Positions 44,666 through 54,641 of a DNA stretch of 64,000 nt are shown here, piece after piece. Position 1 is the stretch's first letter. Every line of letters starts with the position of its first letter. This DNA is from Zetaproteobacteria bacterium CG_4_9_14_3_um_filter_54_145 (GTDB lineage Bacteria; Pseudomonadota; Zetaproteobacteria; Mariprofundales; Mariprofundaceae), in the NCBI GenBank assembly GCA_002791575.1, contig PFXI01000073.1, positions 1 through 64,000 of the forward strand, read 5' to 3'. Under the pieces are notes generated by a model. It made no database searches and was not told where the DNA came from. It saw only the letters and a list, made by a program, of their open reading frames with translations. Both the position numbers and the translations under genes were made by a program.

Positions 44666-45898
44666 CTACGTGGTATCTCCAAACCAGCCCCGCATGCGCG
44701 TCCATACGCGTGCAAACAAGTTATGATCGGTTGATTTCAACTTTGTCGGGCTCTGCCTGTAGCGCTGACCGTACAGAATCAGCCCTACTCCGGTGGCATA
44801 CATGGGGCTGGAAACAACATCCACCAGCCCGCCCACGCCCTGCGGTCGCCCAAGCCGCACAGGCATATCAAATATCTCTTCTGCCAGATCCACCATACCA
44901 TCCAGCAGCGATGAGCCGCCTGTCAGCACCATGCCGGCAGCGACCAGTTCCTGATAACCGGAGCGCTGCAATTCATCGCGAATCATCTCAAACAGCTCTT
45001 CCACCCGTGGCTCCAGAATCTGGGCCATCACCTGACGTGGCATCGGGCGCGGTGCACGTCCGCCCACGCTCGGTATCTCGATCTGATCTTCCGGCGGCAC
45101 CATCGAGGTCAGGCAGGCGCCGTATTTTCGTTTCAGCTGATCGGCTTCACGGGCAGAGGTACGCAGACCGATCACCAGATCATTGGTCAGGTGATCGCCA
45201 CCGATCGGGATCACATGCGTGTGACGGATCGAACCGTTGAGGAATACCGCGATATCCGTCGTGCCGCCGCCGATATCCACCAGCACAACACCAATCTCAC
45301 GCTCATCCTGCATCAGTACCGCTTCGCTGGATGCCACCTGCTCCAGCACCATATCGGAGACATCCAGATCACAGCGGTTGCAGCATTTGACGATATTCTG
45401 TGCCGATGAAACGGCGCCGGTGATCACATGCACCTTGGCTTCCAGACGCACGCCGGACATGCCGATCGGCTCACGGATGCCATCCTGATTATCGATGATG
45501 TATTCCTGCGGCAGAATATGCAGCACTTTCTGGTCAGCCGGGATATTCATCGCCCGCGCGGCATCAATCACGCGATCAACATCCTCCTGCATAACCTCAT
45601 TGTTCTTTGTCGCAACCACGCCATGGCTGTTGTAGCCGCGGATATGGGAACCGGCGATGCCGGTAAAGACAGACTGGATATCCACGCCAGCCATAAGCTC
45701 CGCTTCTTCTACAGCCAGCCGGATCGACTCGACAGTCGACTCAATATTCACCACCACACCCTTGCGCAGTCCTCGCGACGGGTGCGTGCCAATGCCGATG
45801 ATATCAACCTTTCCGTCCGGTCCGACCTCGGCCACGATACAGGCAATCTTGCTTGTACCTATATCCAGTCCGACCAGCACCTGGTCATGTTTCGCCAT
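44666..45898 (-). CDS. ftsA: Cell division protein FtsA
   Basis: An actin-like ATPase that tethers FtsZ to the membrane. The 410-residue protein has the phosphate-binding motifs GLDIGTSKI near residue 9 and DIGGGTTDIAVF near 205. The amphipathic membrane-binding C-terminus is RMRGWFGDTT. The start at 45898 has GGAGG upstream and coincides with the end of ftsQ. Confidence 0.96.
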   Translation of the reverse strand: MAKHDQVLVGLDIGTSKIACIVAEVGPDGKVDIIGIGTHPSRGLRKGVVVNIESTVESIRLAVEEAELMAGVDIQSVFTGIAGSHIRGYNSHGVVATKNNEVMQEDVDRVIDAARAMNIPADQKVLHILPQEYIIDNQDGIREPIGMSGVRLEAKVHVITGAVSSAQNIVKCCNRCDLDVSDMVLEQVASSEAVLMQDEREIGVVLVDIGGGTTDIAVFLNGSIRHTHVIPIGGDHLTNDLVIGLRTSAREADQLKRKYGACLTSMVPPEDQIEIPSVGGRAPRPMPRQVMAQILEPRVEELFEMIRDELQRSGYQELVAAGMVLTGGSSLLDGMVDLAEEIFDMPVRLGRPQGVGGLVDVVSSPMYATGVGLILYGQRYRQSPTKLKSTDHNLFARVWTRMRGWFGDTT

Positions 45899-46656
45899 CA
45901 GATTATGCCTCCGTGTCCCGCTGGCCGGATAAACCAGCGCGACTCTATTCGTGTATCCACAGACCATTGCCCCTGACGCCAGCGCGGCTGGCTCAGCAGC
46001 GATACCATGGCATCAATTGTGATTTTCTCATCGGCGTGCTGCGGCAGCAACCATGCAGCGCCCCTGGAGAAATAGAGCTTCCAGTCATTGCTGCCCGCAT
46101 GAATTTCGCTCAGCTCACTAAGCGTGTGCACCTGCTGGGCAAGCAGTGCCTGCAGCAAACGGTGCATCGCCGGCAACTGCTCTTCACGCACACGCAACAG
46201 CGGCAGATCCGGCGACTCATCCTTAGCCAGCATACGGTAAACATGGCCGTTACTGTCAAACAGATGCAGCCGGTTCTGCTCATCCTGCCAGAGTGCGGCA
46301 GGTGTGCGCGCAACCGCCGTAATCCGCATCGCATGCGGCAGCTGACGGACAATCTGCACATCGTCCATATCCGGAATCTCACCCAGCCACTGCTCACGCA
46401 ATGCGCCCGGTCGGGTATGCAGGAAATCACGCACCTGCATGGCCTGCAAACGGCTCTCTATCGCCTGCTTGATCGGCTCCGGTGCTGTCACGGTCCACTC
46501 ACTTACAACCAGTGTCCGGTTCAGCCACCATGCACCGCCGGAGAAACCGGCCAGCAGCAGCACCGCCATCACAATACGACCGATGCGCGCCAGCAACATG
46601 CTCTGCTCGGCCTGTTTCTTGGCAGGGTCAATACGGTGCTGATTGCCGCGGGTCAC
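45898..46656 (-). CDS. ftsQ: Cell division protein FtsQ
   Basis: A bitopic divisome scaffold. The 252-residue protein has a cytoplasmic N-terminus, one membrane segment near residues 28-46 and a periplasmic POTRA-like domain that starts near LVVSEWTV, followed by the beta domain. Sequence is divergent, as usual for FtsQ, and identity is supported by the ddl-ftsQ-ftsA order. The start is GTG, overlapping the ddl stop. Confidence 0.9.
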   Translation of the reverse strand: MTRGNQHRIDPAKKQAEQSMLLARIGRIVMAVLLLAGFSGGAWWLNRTLVVSEWTVTAPEPIKQAIESRLQAMQVRDFLHTRPGALREQWLGEIPDMDDVQIVRQLPHAMRITAVARTPAALWQDEQNRLHLFDSNGHVYRMLAKDESPDLPLLRVREEQLPAMHRLLQALLAQQVHTLSELSEIHAGSNDWKLYFSRGAAWLLPQHADEKITIDAMVSLLSQPRWRQGQWSVDTRIESRWFIRPAGHGGII

Positions 46657-47558
46657 TTTTCCACCCCCAGCGAAGCAGTCGCCAGAATACGCAGGCAGAG
46701 TGCCTGAAAATCGATACCGGCGGCCGCAGCAGCCTTGGGTAGCAGACTGGTCTCAGTCATGCCCGGCAGGGTGTTGATTTCCAGAATCGTCGCTTCTCCG
46801 CCACTGCCGACAATGATATCCACACGCGGTGCACCCGAGCAGCCACATGCCCTGACCGCTTTCTCGGCGCAATCCATGCAGTAGCGCAGCGTTTCCGGCG
46901 GCAGTCTGGGCGGGCAGTAATAGGCTGTTGCGCCGGTGGTATATTTGGAGGCGTAGTCATACACGCCGGATTTCGGTGCGACCTCAACCGGCATCAGCGC
47001 TTCACCTGCCAGCACGGAGACGGCAACTTCCACGCCGTTCACCGGCATTTCAGCCATCCACTGATCGGATGATTCAATTTGCAGTGCCTGCCACTGCTGC
47101 TGCGTGCTGACCTGATGCAGGCCGATGCTGGAGCCTTCGGCCACAGGCTTGATGAAGACCGGATAGCGCTCCGGTCCATCGGCTTGAATACAAATCTCCG
47201 CCGGCGTCGTTAAACCGGCCTGATCCAGCACCTGTTTGCACAAACGTTTATTCATACACAGGGCCGAGGCCATGACATGTGAACCGGTGTAGGGGATGCC
47301 CATAATCTCCAGCAGGCCCTGCACACAGCCATCTTCGCCAAGCGTGCCGTGCAGTGCGACAAAGGCGGTGTCGATAGCGGCATCTCGTATCTGCGCTGCC
47401 CAGTCCTGTTGCAGGTCAATGCCTACAGCATCAATACCGGCAGCTTGCAGTGCTTCGAGTACCGCCGCACCGGAGCGCAGCGAAACCGCACGCTCGCCGG
47501 ATCTGCCGCCCATCAGCACGCCTGTACGACCGAATCGCTGCATATCGACACCACTCAT
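46653..47558 (-). CDS. ddl: D-alanine-D-alanine ligase
   Basis: Joins two D-alanines for the peptidoglycan stem. The 301-residue ATP-grasp enzyme shows GVLMGGRSGERAVSLRSG near residue 14 (the usual second His of HER is replaced; ERAVS fits), FIKPVAEGSSIGLHQV near 138 and the catalytic LEINTLPGMTETSLLPKAA near 266. Its ATG overlaps the murB stop by 4 bases. Confidence 0.95.
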   Translation of the reverse strand: MSGVDMQRFGRTGVLMGGRSGERAVSLRSGAAVLEALQAAGIDAVGIDLQQDWAAQIRDAAIDTAFVALHGTLGEDGCVQGLLEIMGIPYTGSHVMASALCMNKRLCKQVLDQAGLTTPAEICIQADGPERYPVFIKPVAEGSSIGLHQVSTQQQWQALQIESSDQWMAEMPVNGVEVAVSVLAGEALMPVEVAPKSGVYDYASKYTTGATAYYCPPRLPPETLRYCMDCAEKAVRACGCSGAPRVDIIVGSGGEATILEINTLPGMTETSLLPKAAAAAGIDFQALCLRILATASLGVEK

Positions 47559-48466
47559 AACTGCTCTCCGATCATGCGCACTTCAGGTTCCAGGTCGATA
47601 TCGAAGCGCTCTTTCACCTCGCGTTGTGCCCGTTTGATCAGTGCCACAATATCGGCACTGCTGGCCTCACCCGCATTGACAATGAAATTGGCATGTTGCT
47701 CTGAGATACGTGCGCCACCAATGGCAAAACCTTTGAGCCCGGCCGCTTCAACCAGACGGGCTGCATGATCTCCCTGCGGATTTTTGAATACCGAGCCGCA
47801 ATTGGGCAGTGCCAACGGTTGCGTGGCTGAACGACGCCTGCGCATGGTACGCATACGCTCACGTACCTCATCGGGATGGCCCGGATGCAGCTTGAACTCT
47901 GCGGCCAGCACCAGACTCTGTGCGGGCAGCACGCTATGACGATAGGTCATGGCCAGTGCAGCAGCATCCAGTTCTATAACTTCACCGCTACGCATCAGCA
48001 CGTCGGCCTTGACCAGCGTATCGGAGATCTGTTGTGCAAAAGCACCGGCATTCATCGCCACACCGCCACCGATATCACCGGGTACCGTCGCCAGAAATTC
48101 ACAGCCGGTAAGTCCATGTTCGGCACAGAGACGGGCAAAGCGACTCATGCGCACGCCGGCCCCGGCGCGCACGACACATCCGTCAAACACCAGCGTATCA
48201 AGATCGCTTAAATCGATCACCATGGCATCGAGACCACCGTCCGGCACCAGCATATTGCTGCCGCGTCCCAATGGCACAATCGGAATATCCGACGGGCAGA
48301 GACTGATGCCAGCCACCAGCGATTCACGATCAGCCGGCCGGAAAAACCAGCGTGCAGGTCCGCCCACAGCGAGCGTCGTATGACGTGCCATCGACTCCTG
48401 CTCACGCATCACGCCTAAAGCAGCCAGCTGCGTTTGCCAGTCCGTTGCATGCATCAGCGCGCTCAT
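47555..48466 (-). CDS. murB: UDP-N-acetylenolpyruvoylglucosamine reductase
   Basis: FAD enzyme that makes UDP-N-acetylmuramic acid. The 303-residue protein has the FAD motif VPLGRGSNMLVPDGGLDAMV near residue 85, the MNAGAFAQQISDTLV stretch and the catalytic Ser in NCGSVFKNP. It is the type I/IIa-like MurB set between murC and ddl, an order usual in many proteobacteria. It overlaps both neighbours by 4 bases. Confidence 0.94.
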   Translation of the reverse strand: MSALMHATDWQTQLAALGVMREQESMARHTTLAVGGPARWFFRPADRESLVAGISLCPSDIPIVPLGRGSNMLVPDGGLDAMVIDLSDLDTLVFDGCVVRAGAGVRMSRFARLCAEHGLTGCEFLATVPGDIGGGVAMNAGAFAQQISDTLVKADVLMRSGEVIELDAAALAMTYRHSVLPAQSLVLAAEFKLHPGHPDEVRERMRTMRRRRSATQPLALPNCGSVFKNPQGDHAARLVEAAGLKGFAIGGARISEQHANFIVNAGEASSADIVALIKRAQREVKERFDIDLEPEVRMIGEQL

Positions 48467-49833
48467 GCCAGCTCCTCACGCAGCGTTGCCGCCAGAGCAC
48501 CGATGGAGCCGGCCCCCAACAGCATGACAATATTGCCTGCCGCCAGTTGCGCACGTACCGCTGTACGGGCTGCATCCAGATCATCGAGCAGCGATACCTG
48601 CCGATGTCCGCGCGCCAGCATCCCCTGACAGAGCACCTGACTGTTAACACCTTCAATGGCCGCTTCGCTGGCCGCATAGATCGGCAGCAGCGACACCTCA
48701 TTGGCCGTATCAAATGCACCCATGAAATCATCCATCAGATCGCGCGTGCGGGTAAAGCGGTGTGGCTGGAAAATCACGCTGATATGGCGATCGGGCCAGC
48801 AATCGCGGGCTGCCTGCAATGTTGCCAGAACCTCGCGCGGATGGTGGGCATAATCGTCGACCATCACACCCTCACCACTGCTGGTGCGCTGAAAGCGCCG
48901 CTGGATACCTTCAAAAGAGGCGATTGCGCTGCGGATAATTTCAATATCAATGCCCAGATCCATCAGCACGGCCATGGCGGCCAGTGCATTTTCGGCATTG
49001 TGCCTGCCCGGCATGGCCAGATGAAATTTGCCCAGATCGCCAGCCAGACGGCTGGCGGCGTGAAAACACTGGCCACTTGCATCCGCTTCCGAGTTAAGCA
49101 GGTGCAGATCCGCCTGCAGCGAGCTGCCATAGGTTGTCACCGGCTTATGCAGGTCGGCACGCAGGGCGGCAACATTCGGATGTTCGTGATGCAACACCAC
49201 CCGGCCATAGAACGGCACCAGATTAACGAAGCTTCTGAATGCCTCCTGCAACGTTTCAAAATCACCATAATGATCCAGATGCTCCGGATCGATATTGCTG
49301 ACCACGGCAATGGTTGGCGACAGCCGCAGGAAGGAGCCGTCGCTCTCATCCGCCTCGGCCACCAGCCACGGGCTGGCGCCAAGCCGGGCATTGCTGCCGG
49401 TAGCGGTCAGACGACCACCGATAATATAGGTCGGATCCATGCCGGCGGCTTCCATGCCGTGGGCAATCAGTGAGGTCATGGTCGTTTTACCATGGGAGCC
49501 GGCCACCGCCACCCCCTGTTTCATGCGCATCAGCTCGGACAGCATCTCGGCCCGCGGGATCACCGGAATACCCAACTGCTGTGCTGCGGAAATTTCCGGG
49601 TTACCTGCATCGATCGCCGAGGAGAGCACAACCACCTGTGCATTCCTGATATTTTCAGCCGCATGTCCAATAGTGACGGTAATACCGAGAGAGCGCAGAC
49701 GCACCACATTCGGCCCCTCGGCAGCATCGCTACCGGCCACGACAAAGCCCTGGTTATGCAACAGCTCGGCAATACCGCTCATGCCGATGCCGCCGATGCC
49801 AACCAGATGAATATGATCCACCCGTGCCTTCAT
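48463..49833 (-). CDS. murC: UDP-N-acetylmuramate-L-alanine ligase
   Basis: Adds L-alanine to UDP-MurNAc. The 456-residue Mur ligase has an N-terminal VGIGGIGMSGIAE Rossmann motif near residue 11, the ATP loop GSHGKTT at 112-118 and DDYAHHPREV in the C-terminal domain. It overlaps murG and murB by 4 bases each. Confidence 0.96.
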   Translation of the reverse strand: MKARVDHIHLVGIGGIGMSGIAELLHNQGFVVAGSDAAEGPNVVRLRSLGITVTIGHAAENIRNAQVVVLSSAIDAGNPEISAAQQLGIPVIPRAEMLSELMRMKQGVAVAGSHGKTTMTSLIAHGMEAAGMDPTYIIGGRLTATGSNARLGASPWLVAEADESDGSFLRLSPTIAVVSNIDPEHLDHYGDFETLQEAFRSFVNLVPFYGRVVLHHEHPNVAALRADLHKPVTTYGSSLQADLHLLNSEADASGQCFHAASRLAGDLGKFHLAMPGRHNAENALAAMAVLMDLGIDIEIIRSAIASFEGIQRRFQRTSSGEGVMVDDYAHHPREVLATLQAARDCWPDRHISVIFQPHRFTRTRDLMDDFMGAFDTANEVSLLPIYAASEAAIEGVNSQVLCQGMLARGHRQVSLLDDLDAARTAVRAQLAAGNIVMLLGAGSIGALAATLREELA

Positions 49834-50972
49834 AAGCGTGCCTCCTGCATATTACTGTGCTGTTGCCCGCTGCTGTCTGCTGCCGGCAGAAATGCCGCCA
49901 GCACATCCAGCTGCCGCTGGCGCGCGTCCATCGGTGCAACCGCTGCCGTGGCACTGCTCATGGTGCTCAGCCTGCCCTGATCGAACAGACAGGTTTCAAT
50001 CTGTGCAGCCAGTGATTCCGCTGTCAGCTGCTGCTGATCGATCAGCAGTGCCCCGCCGCAATCGGCAAGTGCTCGGCCATTATGGCGTTGATGATCATCC
50101 GCTGCATGCGGCAGCGGCACAAACAGCGACGGCATGGCGCATACGGCCGCTTCGCTGACGGTCATGGCACCTGAGCGGGCAATCATCAGATCGCCTGCCG
50201 CATAGAATGCGGGCATATCATCACAAAACGATGCCACTTCAGCTGCGATTCCGGCCTCAGCATAAGTCTCGGCAGCAGCCTTACGCGCGGCATCATCGTG
50301 ACCTGCAATATGGTGCACGGTGAATACCCGCCCCTCTCTTGCCAGCATGGCACAGGCTGCCGGCACACACTGATTCAGGATGCGCGCACCCTGCGAGCCA
50401 CCCAGCACCAGTAAACGTGGCGGCAGATGGGCCTGCCAGGTTATTTGCATGATCGATGCACGCACGATGTTACCGGTAACGACACTTCGCACTTGCCGGC
50501 TGAGGTGACCGGATGCTGCGGCAAAGCCCAGCATCATACGTTTGCAGAAACGGCCCAGCGTCCGGTTCACCAGACCCGGCATGGCATTCTGTTCGTAGAG
50601 TATCACCGGCACGCGCGTCAGCAGTGCCGCCAGCACAGCCGAGACACTGGCATAGCCACCGACACCGACCAGCAGATCCGGCCGGTTCTCACGCCAGTTG
50701 CGCAGTATCGTTACGACCGACTTCGGCAACTCCCACAGCAATACGCGCAGCTTCTGCCACAGGCCCGCACCCTTGATGCCGTGCATACTCAGCAGTAACA
50801 CCGACTCACCGCGCTCCGGCAACAGCTTCGCCTCCAGTCCGCGTTCCGCGCCGATAAAGCGTACGTCGAGAGCAGGCCAGCGCTCGCGCGCAGCATCGGC
50901 CAGCGCCAGTGCAGGCATGACATGGCCGCCGGTACCACCGCCGGCAATACAGAGAACAGGTACGCGGCTCAA
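49830..50972 (-). CDS. murG: Undecaprenyl-PP-MurNAc-pentapeptide GlcNAc transferase
   Basis: Glycosyltransferase that converts lipid I to lipid II at the inner membrane face. The 380-residue protein has the nucleotide-sugar loops GGGTGGHVMPALALA near residue 11 and GGSQGARILNQ near 188, and the IARSGAMTVSEA motif near 260. Its C-terminal tail is slightly longer than usual. It overlaps ftsW and murC. Confidence 0.96.
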   Translation of the reverse strand: MSRVPVLCIAGGGTGGHVMPALALADAARERWPALDVRFIGAERGLEAKLLPERGESVLLLSMHGIKGAGLWQKLRVLLWELPKSVVTILRNWRENRPDLLVGVGGYASVSAVLAALLTRVPVILYEQNAMPGLVNRTLGRFCKRMMLGFAAASGHLSRQVRSVVTGNIVRASIMQITWQAHLPPRLLVLGGSQGARILNQCVPAACAMLAREGRVFTVHHIAGHDDAARKAAAETYAEAGIAAEVASFCDDMPAFYAAGDLMIARSGAMTVSEAAVCAMPSLFVPLPHAADDHQRHNGRALADCGGALLIDQQQLTAESLAAQIETCLFDQGRLSTMSSATAAVAPMDARQRQLDVLAAFLPAADSSGQQHSNMQEARL

Positions 50973-52210
50973 AACAGATGCTCCAGTCCGTCATGCTCAG
51001 GCTGTTGCGCGGGCGTAGCAGTGCGCGCCCGGTCTTTGCCACCGGCAAGCGGTTTCTCGCGGGGGGCTGCCCTCTTTTGCAGACGGACATTGCCTGAGCC
51101 ATGTCGCTGCACCGACAGCACGAGTCCGATCAGCATGCATTCACCAATCAGTGCGCTGCCGCCATAGGAAACAAACGGCAGCGGCATGCCCTTGGTCGGC
51201 AACATGCCCATTGCGGCACCGAGGTTGATCAACAACGCCACGCCTATACTCATCATGCAGCCAAGCACAATCAGACGGGCGAACATATCTTCCTGTATAA
51301 TCGCCATCCAGATGCCACGGGAGAGCAATACGGCAAATACGGTAAGCATCAGCAGCATGCCCACCATACCCAGCTCCTCACCGATACTGGCGGAGATAAA
51401 GTCGGTAAATACCTCAGGCAGGTAAAACAGCTTCTGCACGCCCTGGCCGATGCCGGCACCGAACAGGCCGCCACTACCGAAGGCGATCTCCGACTGGATC
51501 AGCTGATAGCCACTGCCATACTGGTCCTGCCACGGATCCAGAAAAGTGACCATACGCTGCATACGATACGGCTCAAAGATCACCGCCATCGCGCCCAATG
51601 GTATAAATGTTGCAATCATCAGCGCCAGATGCCTGATCGGTACGCCGCCGACAAACCACATGCAGAAGCATGCTGCGGACAACAGCACGGCACTGCCGAA
51701 GTCCGGCTGCAGCAGAAGCAAGCCCAGCGAGATGGCCAGCACCACCAGCATGGGGGCAAGGCCAGATGAAAACTGTTGCAAGCGCTCGGGAAAAGAGCCC
51801 ATATAGTAGGCCATATAGACAATCACTGCCGGCTTGAGCAACTCAACAGGCTGCAGTGTCAGGCCGAACATGGAGAACCAGCGCTGCGCGCCATTGATCT
51901 CGCGCCCCAGCCCCGGAATCAGCACCGCTACCATCAGGGCCAGCCCCAGACCGAGAACGGGCAGGGAGACCGCGCGCCACCAGTTGACATCAATGCGTGA
52001 GAGCCCCCACATAATGCACAGCCCCACAGGTATATAGAACAGCCAGTGACTGATGATGCGTAGCGGATCATGGTACCGTACTTCAGCCACACTGACGCTG
52101 GTGCTGTAGACCATCAGCACACTGAATGACAACAACGCCAATACGCAGCCCAGCAGCACACCATCCGGCGGCAGCAAGCGATCACCTGTCTTTTTCATGG
52201 CCCGACTCAT
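50969..52210 (-). CDS. ftsW: Peptidoglycan glycosyltransferase FtsW
   Basis: SEDS-family septal glycosyltransferase. The 413-residue protein has about ten membrane segments, the essential Asp in the loop LLLLQPDFGSAV and the LPFVSYGGSAL signature near residue 355. The long polar C-terminal tail (about 50 residues, Arg/Lys-rich) is cytoplasmic. It partners with FtsI, encoded in the same operon. The ATG overlaps the murD stop. Confidence 0.95.
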   Translation of the reverse strand: MSRAMKKTGDRLLPPDGVLLGCVLALLSFSVLMVYSTSVSVAEVRYHDPLRIISHWLFYIPVGLCIMWGLSRIDVNWWRAVSLPVLGLGLALMVAVLIPGLGREINGAQRWFSMFGLTLQPVELLKPAVIVYMAYYMGSFPERLQQFSSGLAPMLVVLAISLGLLLLQPDFGSAVLLSAACFCMWFVGGVPIRHLALMIATFIPLGAMAVIFEPYRMQRMVTFLDPWQDQYGSGYQLIQSEIAFGSGGLFGAGIGQGVQKLFYLPEVFTDFISASIGEELGMVGMLLMLTVFAVLLSRGIWMAIIQEDMFARLIVLGCMMSIGVALLINLGAAMGMLPTKGMPLPFVSYGGSALIGECMLIGLVLSVQRHGSGNVRLQKRAAPREKPLAGGKDRARTATPAQQPEHDGLEHLF

Positions 52211-53565
52211 GCGCCCGGCTCCAGTGCGGCAACAGCATCTGCAAAACAGCGGCCACGCTCGGCATAGTCGCTAAACTGATCCTGACTCGCGGCCGCAGGC
52301 GATAACAGTACGGGCAACCCGGCTGTTGCAGTAGTCGCTGCAGCAACCGCCTTCTGCATCGTGCCAACTGCATCAACCCTGACACCCGCAAGCTTGGCCA
52401 GCGCAATAAATGCGGCCATATCGCTGCCGATCACCAGCATCAGCGCCACATGCTCGGCAACCACATCTTTCAATGCACTGATATCCAGTCCCTTGCGCAA
52501 GCCGCCGCATATCCAGATTACCTGCTCAAAAGAGTGCAATGCAGCACTGGCTGCATCCGGATTGGTTGCCTTCGAATCGTTAAACCACTGGCGTCCCTGC
52601 ACTTCGCCCAGCGACTGCAAACGGTGCGACAGGCCGCGAAACGAGGTCAGTGACTGCCGTATAACAGCCGGTGATATACCGAAATCAGCCGCTGCCTGAC
52701 CGGCAACAGCCAGATTCAGATGCTGGTGACGTCCTCTGGCCTGCAACTCGCTTGCCTCAATCGTGTAGGGTTGATCATAATGGTGCCAGAACAGCTGCCA
52801 GCTACCATCCTTACTCATCTGCACACCGCAATCGAGACCGTCGGACGACCCCACGCCGAAGCGGCGCACATAGACACCACGGCTTTTCAGCTCGCCGGCC
52901 AGCGCATCCCACTCCGCATCTACTGGCAGCATCGCCTTGTCGCCTGCGCCCTGACGGGCAAACAAACGCAATTTCGCTTCCCGATAGGCCTGCATATCAA
53001 CATGCATATCGGCGTGATCCGGCTGCACATTCAACAACGCCGCCCAGCACGGGTGAATCGGCTCGGCACGTTCGAGCTGAAAACTCGACAGCTCCAGCAC
53101 TACCCGCGGGGGCTGGTCGCCCGTATCAATCAATTCCAGCATCGGCTTGCCGATGTTTCCGGCAGCTTCAATACCTCCCGGCAACACATCCAGCATGGTG
53201 TTGATCAGGGTGACCGTTGTGGTTTTGCCGTTGGTACCGGTGACGGCAATCATATCACCATGAAAGTGTTCACCAAACAGTTGCAGATCGCCATAAACAG
53301 GTATGCCCGCCGCACGCGCGCTGACCAGTGCCGGGTGGTGCCAGTTGATGCCGGGGCTGACAATGATACGCCCGAATGAGAGCAGACGGACGCCATCCAG
53401 CGCGCCGATATGCAGCGGAAGATCAATACCTGCAGGCAGGCTCAGCTTCGACTCATCAAACGCCTCACACGTCATGCCGTTGGCCAGCAGAAAGCGCACC
53501 ACGGAGATGCCCGTTCGCCCCATACCGACCACGGCCGTGTGCATCGCACCTTTGTTGGCAGCCAT
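52207..53565 (-). CDS. murD: UDP-N-acetylmuramoylalanine-D-glutamate ligase
   Basis: Adds D-glutamate to UDP-MurNAc-L-Ala. The 452-residue protein shows GMGRTGISVVRFLL near residue 14, the ATP loop GTNGKTT at 110-116 and FNDSKATNPDAA (conserved Mur ligase motif). I place the start at 53565, just after the mraY stop; a longer frame into mraY has no family support. The ribosome site is weak. Confidence 0.94.
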   Translation of the reverse strand: MAANKGAMHTAVVGMGRTGISVVRFLLANGMTCEAFDESKLSLPAGIDLPLHIGALDGVRLLSFGRIIVSPGINWHHPALVSARAAGIPVYGDLQLFGEHFHGDMIAVTGTNGKTTTVTLINTMLDVLPGGIEAAGNIGKPMLELIDTGDQPPRVVLELSSFQLERAEPIHPCWAALLNVQPDHADMHVDMQAYREAKLRLFARQGAGDKAMLPVDAEWDALAGELKSRGVYVRRFGVGSSDGLDCGVQMSKDGSWQLFWHHYDQPYTIEASELQARGRHQHLNLAVAGQAAADFGISPAVIRQSLTSFRGLSHRLQSLGEVQGRQWFNDSKATNPDAASAALHSFEQVIWICGGLRKGLDISALKDVVAEHVALMLVIGSDMAAFIALAKLAGVRVDAVGTMQKAVAAATTATAGLPVLLSPAAASQDQFSDYAERGRCFADAVAALEPGA

Positions 53566-53570
53566 GTTTT

Positions 53571-54641
53571 TCACCGGAGTTTCAGGGTGGATAGCGCCAC
53601 CAGCGCAAGCAGGATAGAGATAATCCAGAAGCGGACGATCACCTTCGGCTCCGGCCACCCCTTGAGTTCATAATGGTGATGGATAGGCGCCATGCGGAAA
53701 ACACGTTTACCGGTCAGCTTGAAGCTGGCCACCTGCACCATCACCGATACAGCCTCCAGCACGAACAGACCGCCGGCAATGGCCAGCAGAAACTGCTGAT
53801 GCACGGCGCAGGCGACAAAACCGAGTGCGCCACCCAGTGCCAGTGCACCGACGTCACCCATAAACACCTGCGCTGGATAGGTATTGAACCAGAGAAAGCC
53901 GAGACAGCCGCCAACGAGTGCGCCGCAGAAAATGGCCAGCTCACCCGCTCCCGGTACAAACGGAATCATCAGATAGGCCGAGAATTTGGCATGGCCTGCC
54001 AGGTAAACGACAACAGCCAGTGCCGATGCCACCATAAAAGTCGGCGCCACTGCCAGTCCATCGAGGCCGTCTGTCAGATTCACTGCATTCGATGTACCCA
54101 CCAGCACAAACAACACGAAGAGCACGTAAAACCAGCCCATATCCCACTGCATATTGAAAAACGGAATATCAACCACCGGCTCGGTCATCATCATCAAACC
54201 AACCGCGGCAATACCGCCGAACAGGGTCTGCAGCAGCAGCTTCCAGCGCCCGGCAAGTCCTTTCGGGTTGCGACGCATGATTTTCAGATAATCATCCAGC
54301 CAGCCCACCAGTCCGTAACCCAGCGTCACCAGCATGGCCAGCCAGATAAAGCCATTGGTCAGATCAGCCCACAACAGCGTCGCTACCGTCAGCGCAAACA
54401 GAATCAGCAGGCCGCCCATCGTCGGCGTACCCTGTTTGATCAGATGGGTCTGCGGTCCGTCATTGCGGATAGGCTGCCCCTTGCCCTGGTTGATTTTCAG
54501 CCAGCGGATAAACCATGGCCCCATCAGCCAGCAGATCACCAGCGAGGTAATCAGCGCATATACCGTACGGAATGTAATATACTGAAACAGGTTGAATATC
54601 GAATACTGGTCGGCCAGCGGGTAGAGCAGGTTATACAGCAT
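53571..54641 (-). CDS. mraY: Phospho-N-acetylmuramoyl-pentapeptide transferase
   Basis: Makes lipid I from UDP-MurNAc-pentapeptide and undecaprenyl phosphate. The 356-residue membrane protein has about ten hydrophobic segments, the conserved [11 protein letters not shown] near residue 115, the [10 protein letters not shown] motif near 190 and [15 protein letters not shown] near 325. The start at 54641 has GGAGG 7 bases upstream and overlaps murF by 11 bases. Confidence 0.96.
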   Translation of the reverse strand: MLYNLLYPLADQYSIFNLFQYITFRTVYALITSLVICWLMGPWFIRWLKINQGKGQPIRNDGPQTHLIKQGTPTMGGLLILFALTVATLLWADLTNGFIWLAMLVTLGYGLVGWLDDYLKIMRRNPKGLAGRWKLLLQTLFGGIAAVGLMMMTEPVVDIPFFNMQWDMGWFYVLFVLFVLVGTSNAVNLTDGLDGLAVAPTFMVASALAVVVYLAGHAKFSAYLMIPFVPGAGELAIFCGALVGGCLGFLWFNTYPAQVFMGDVGALALGGALGFVACAVHQQFLLAIAGGLFVLEAVSVMVQVASFKLTGKRVFRMAPIHHHYELKGWPEPKVIVRFWIISILLALVALSTLKLR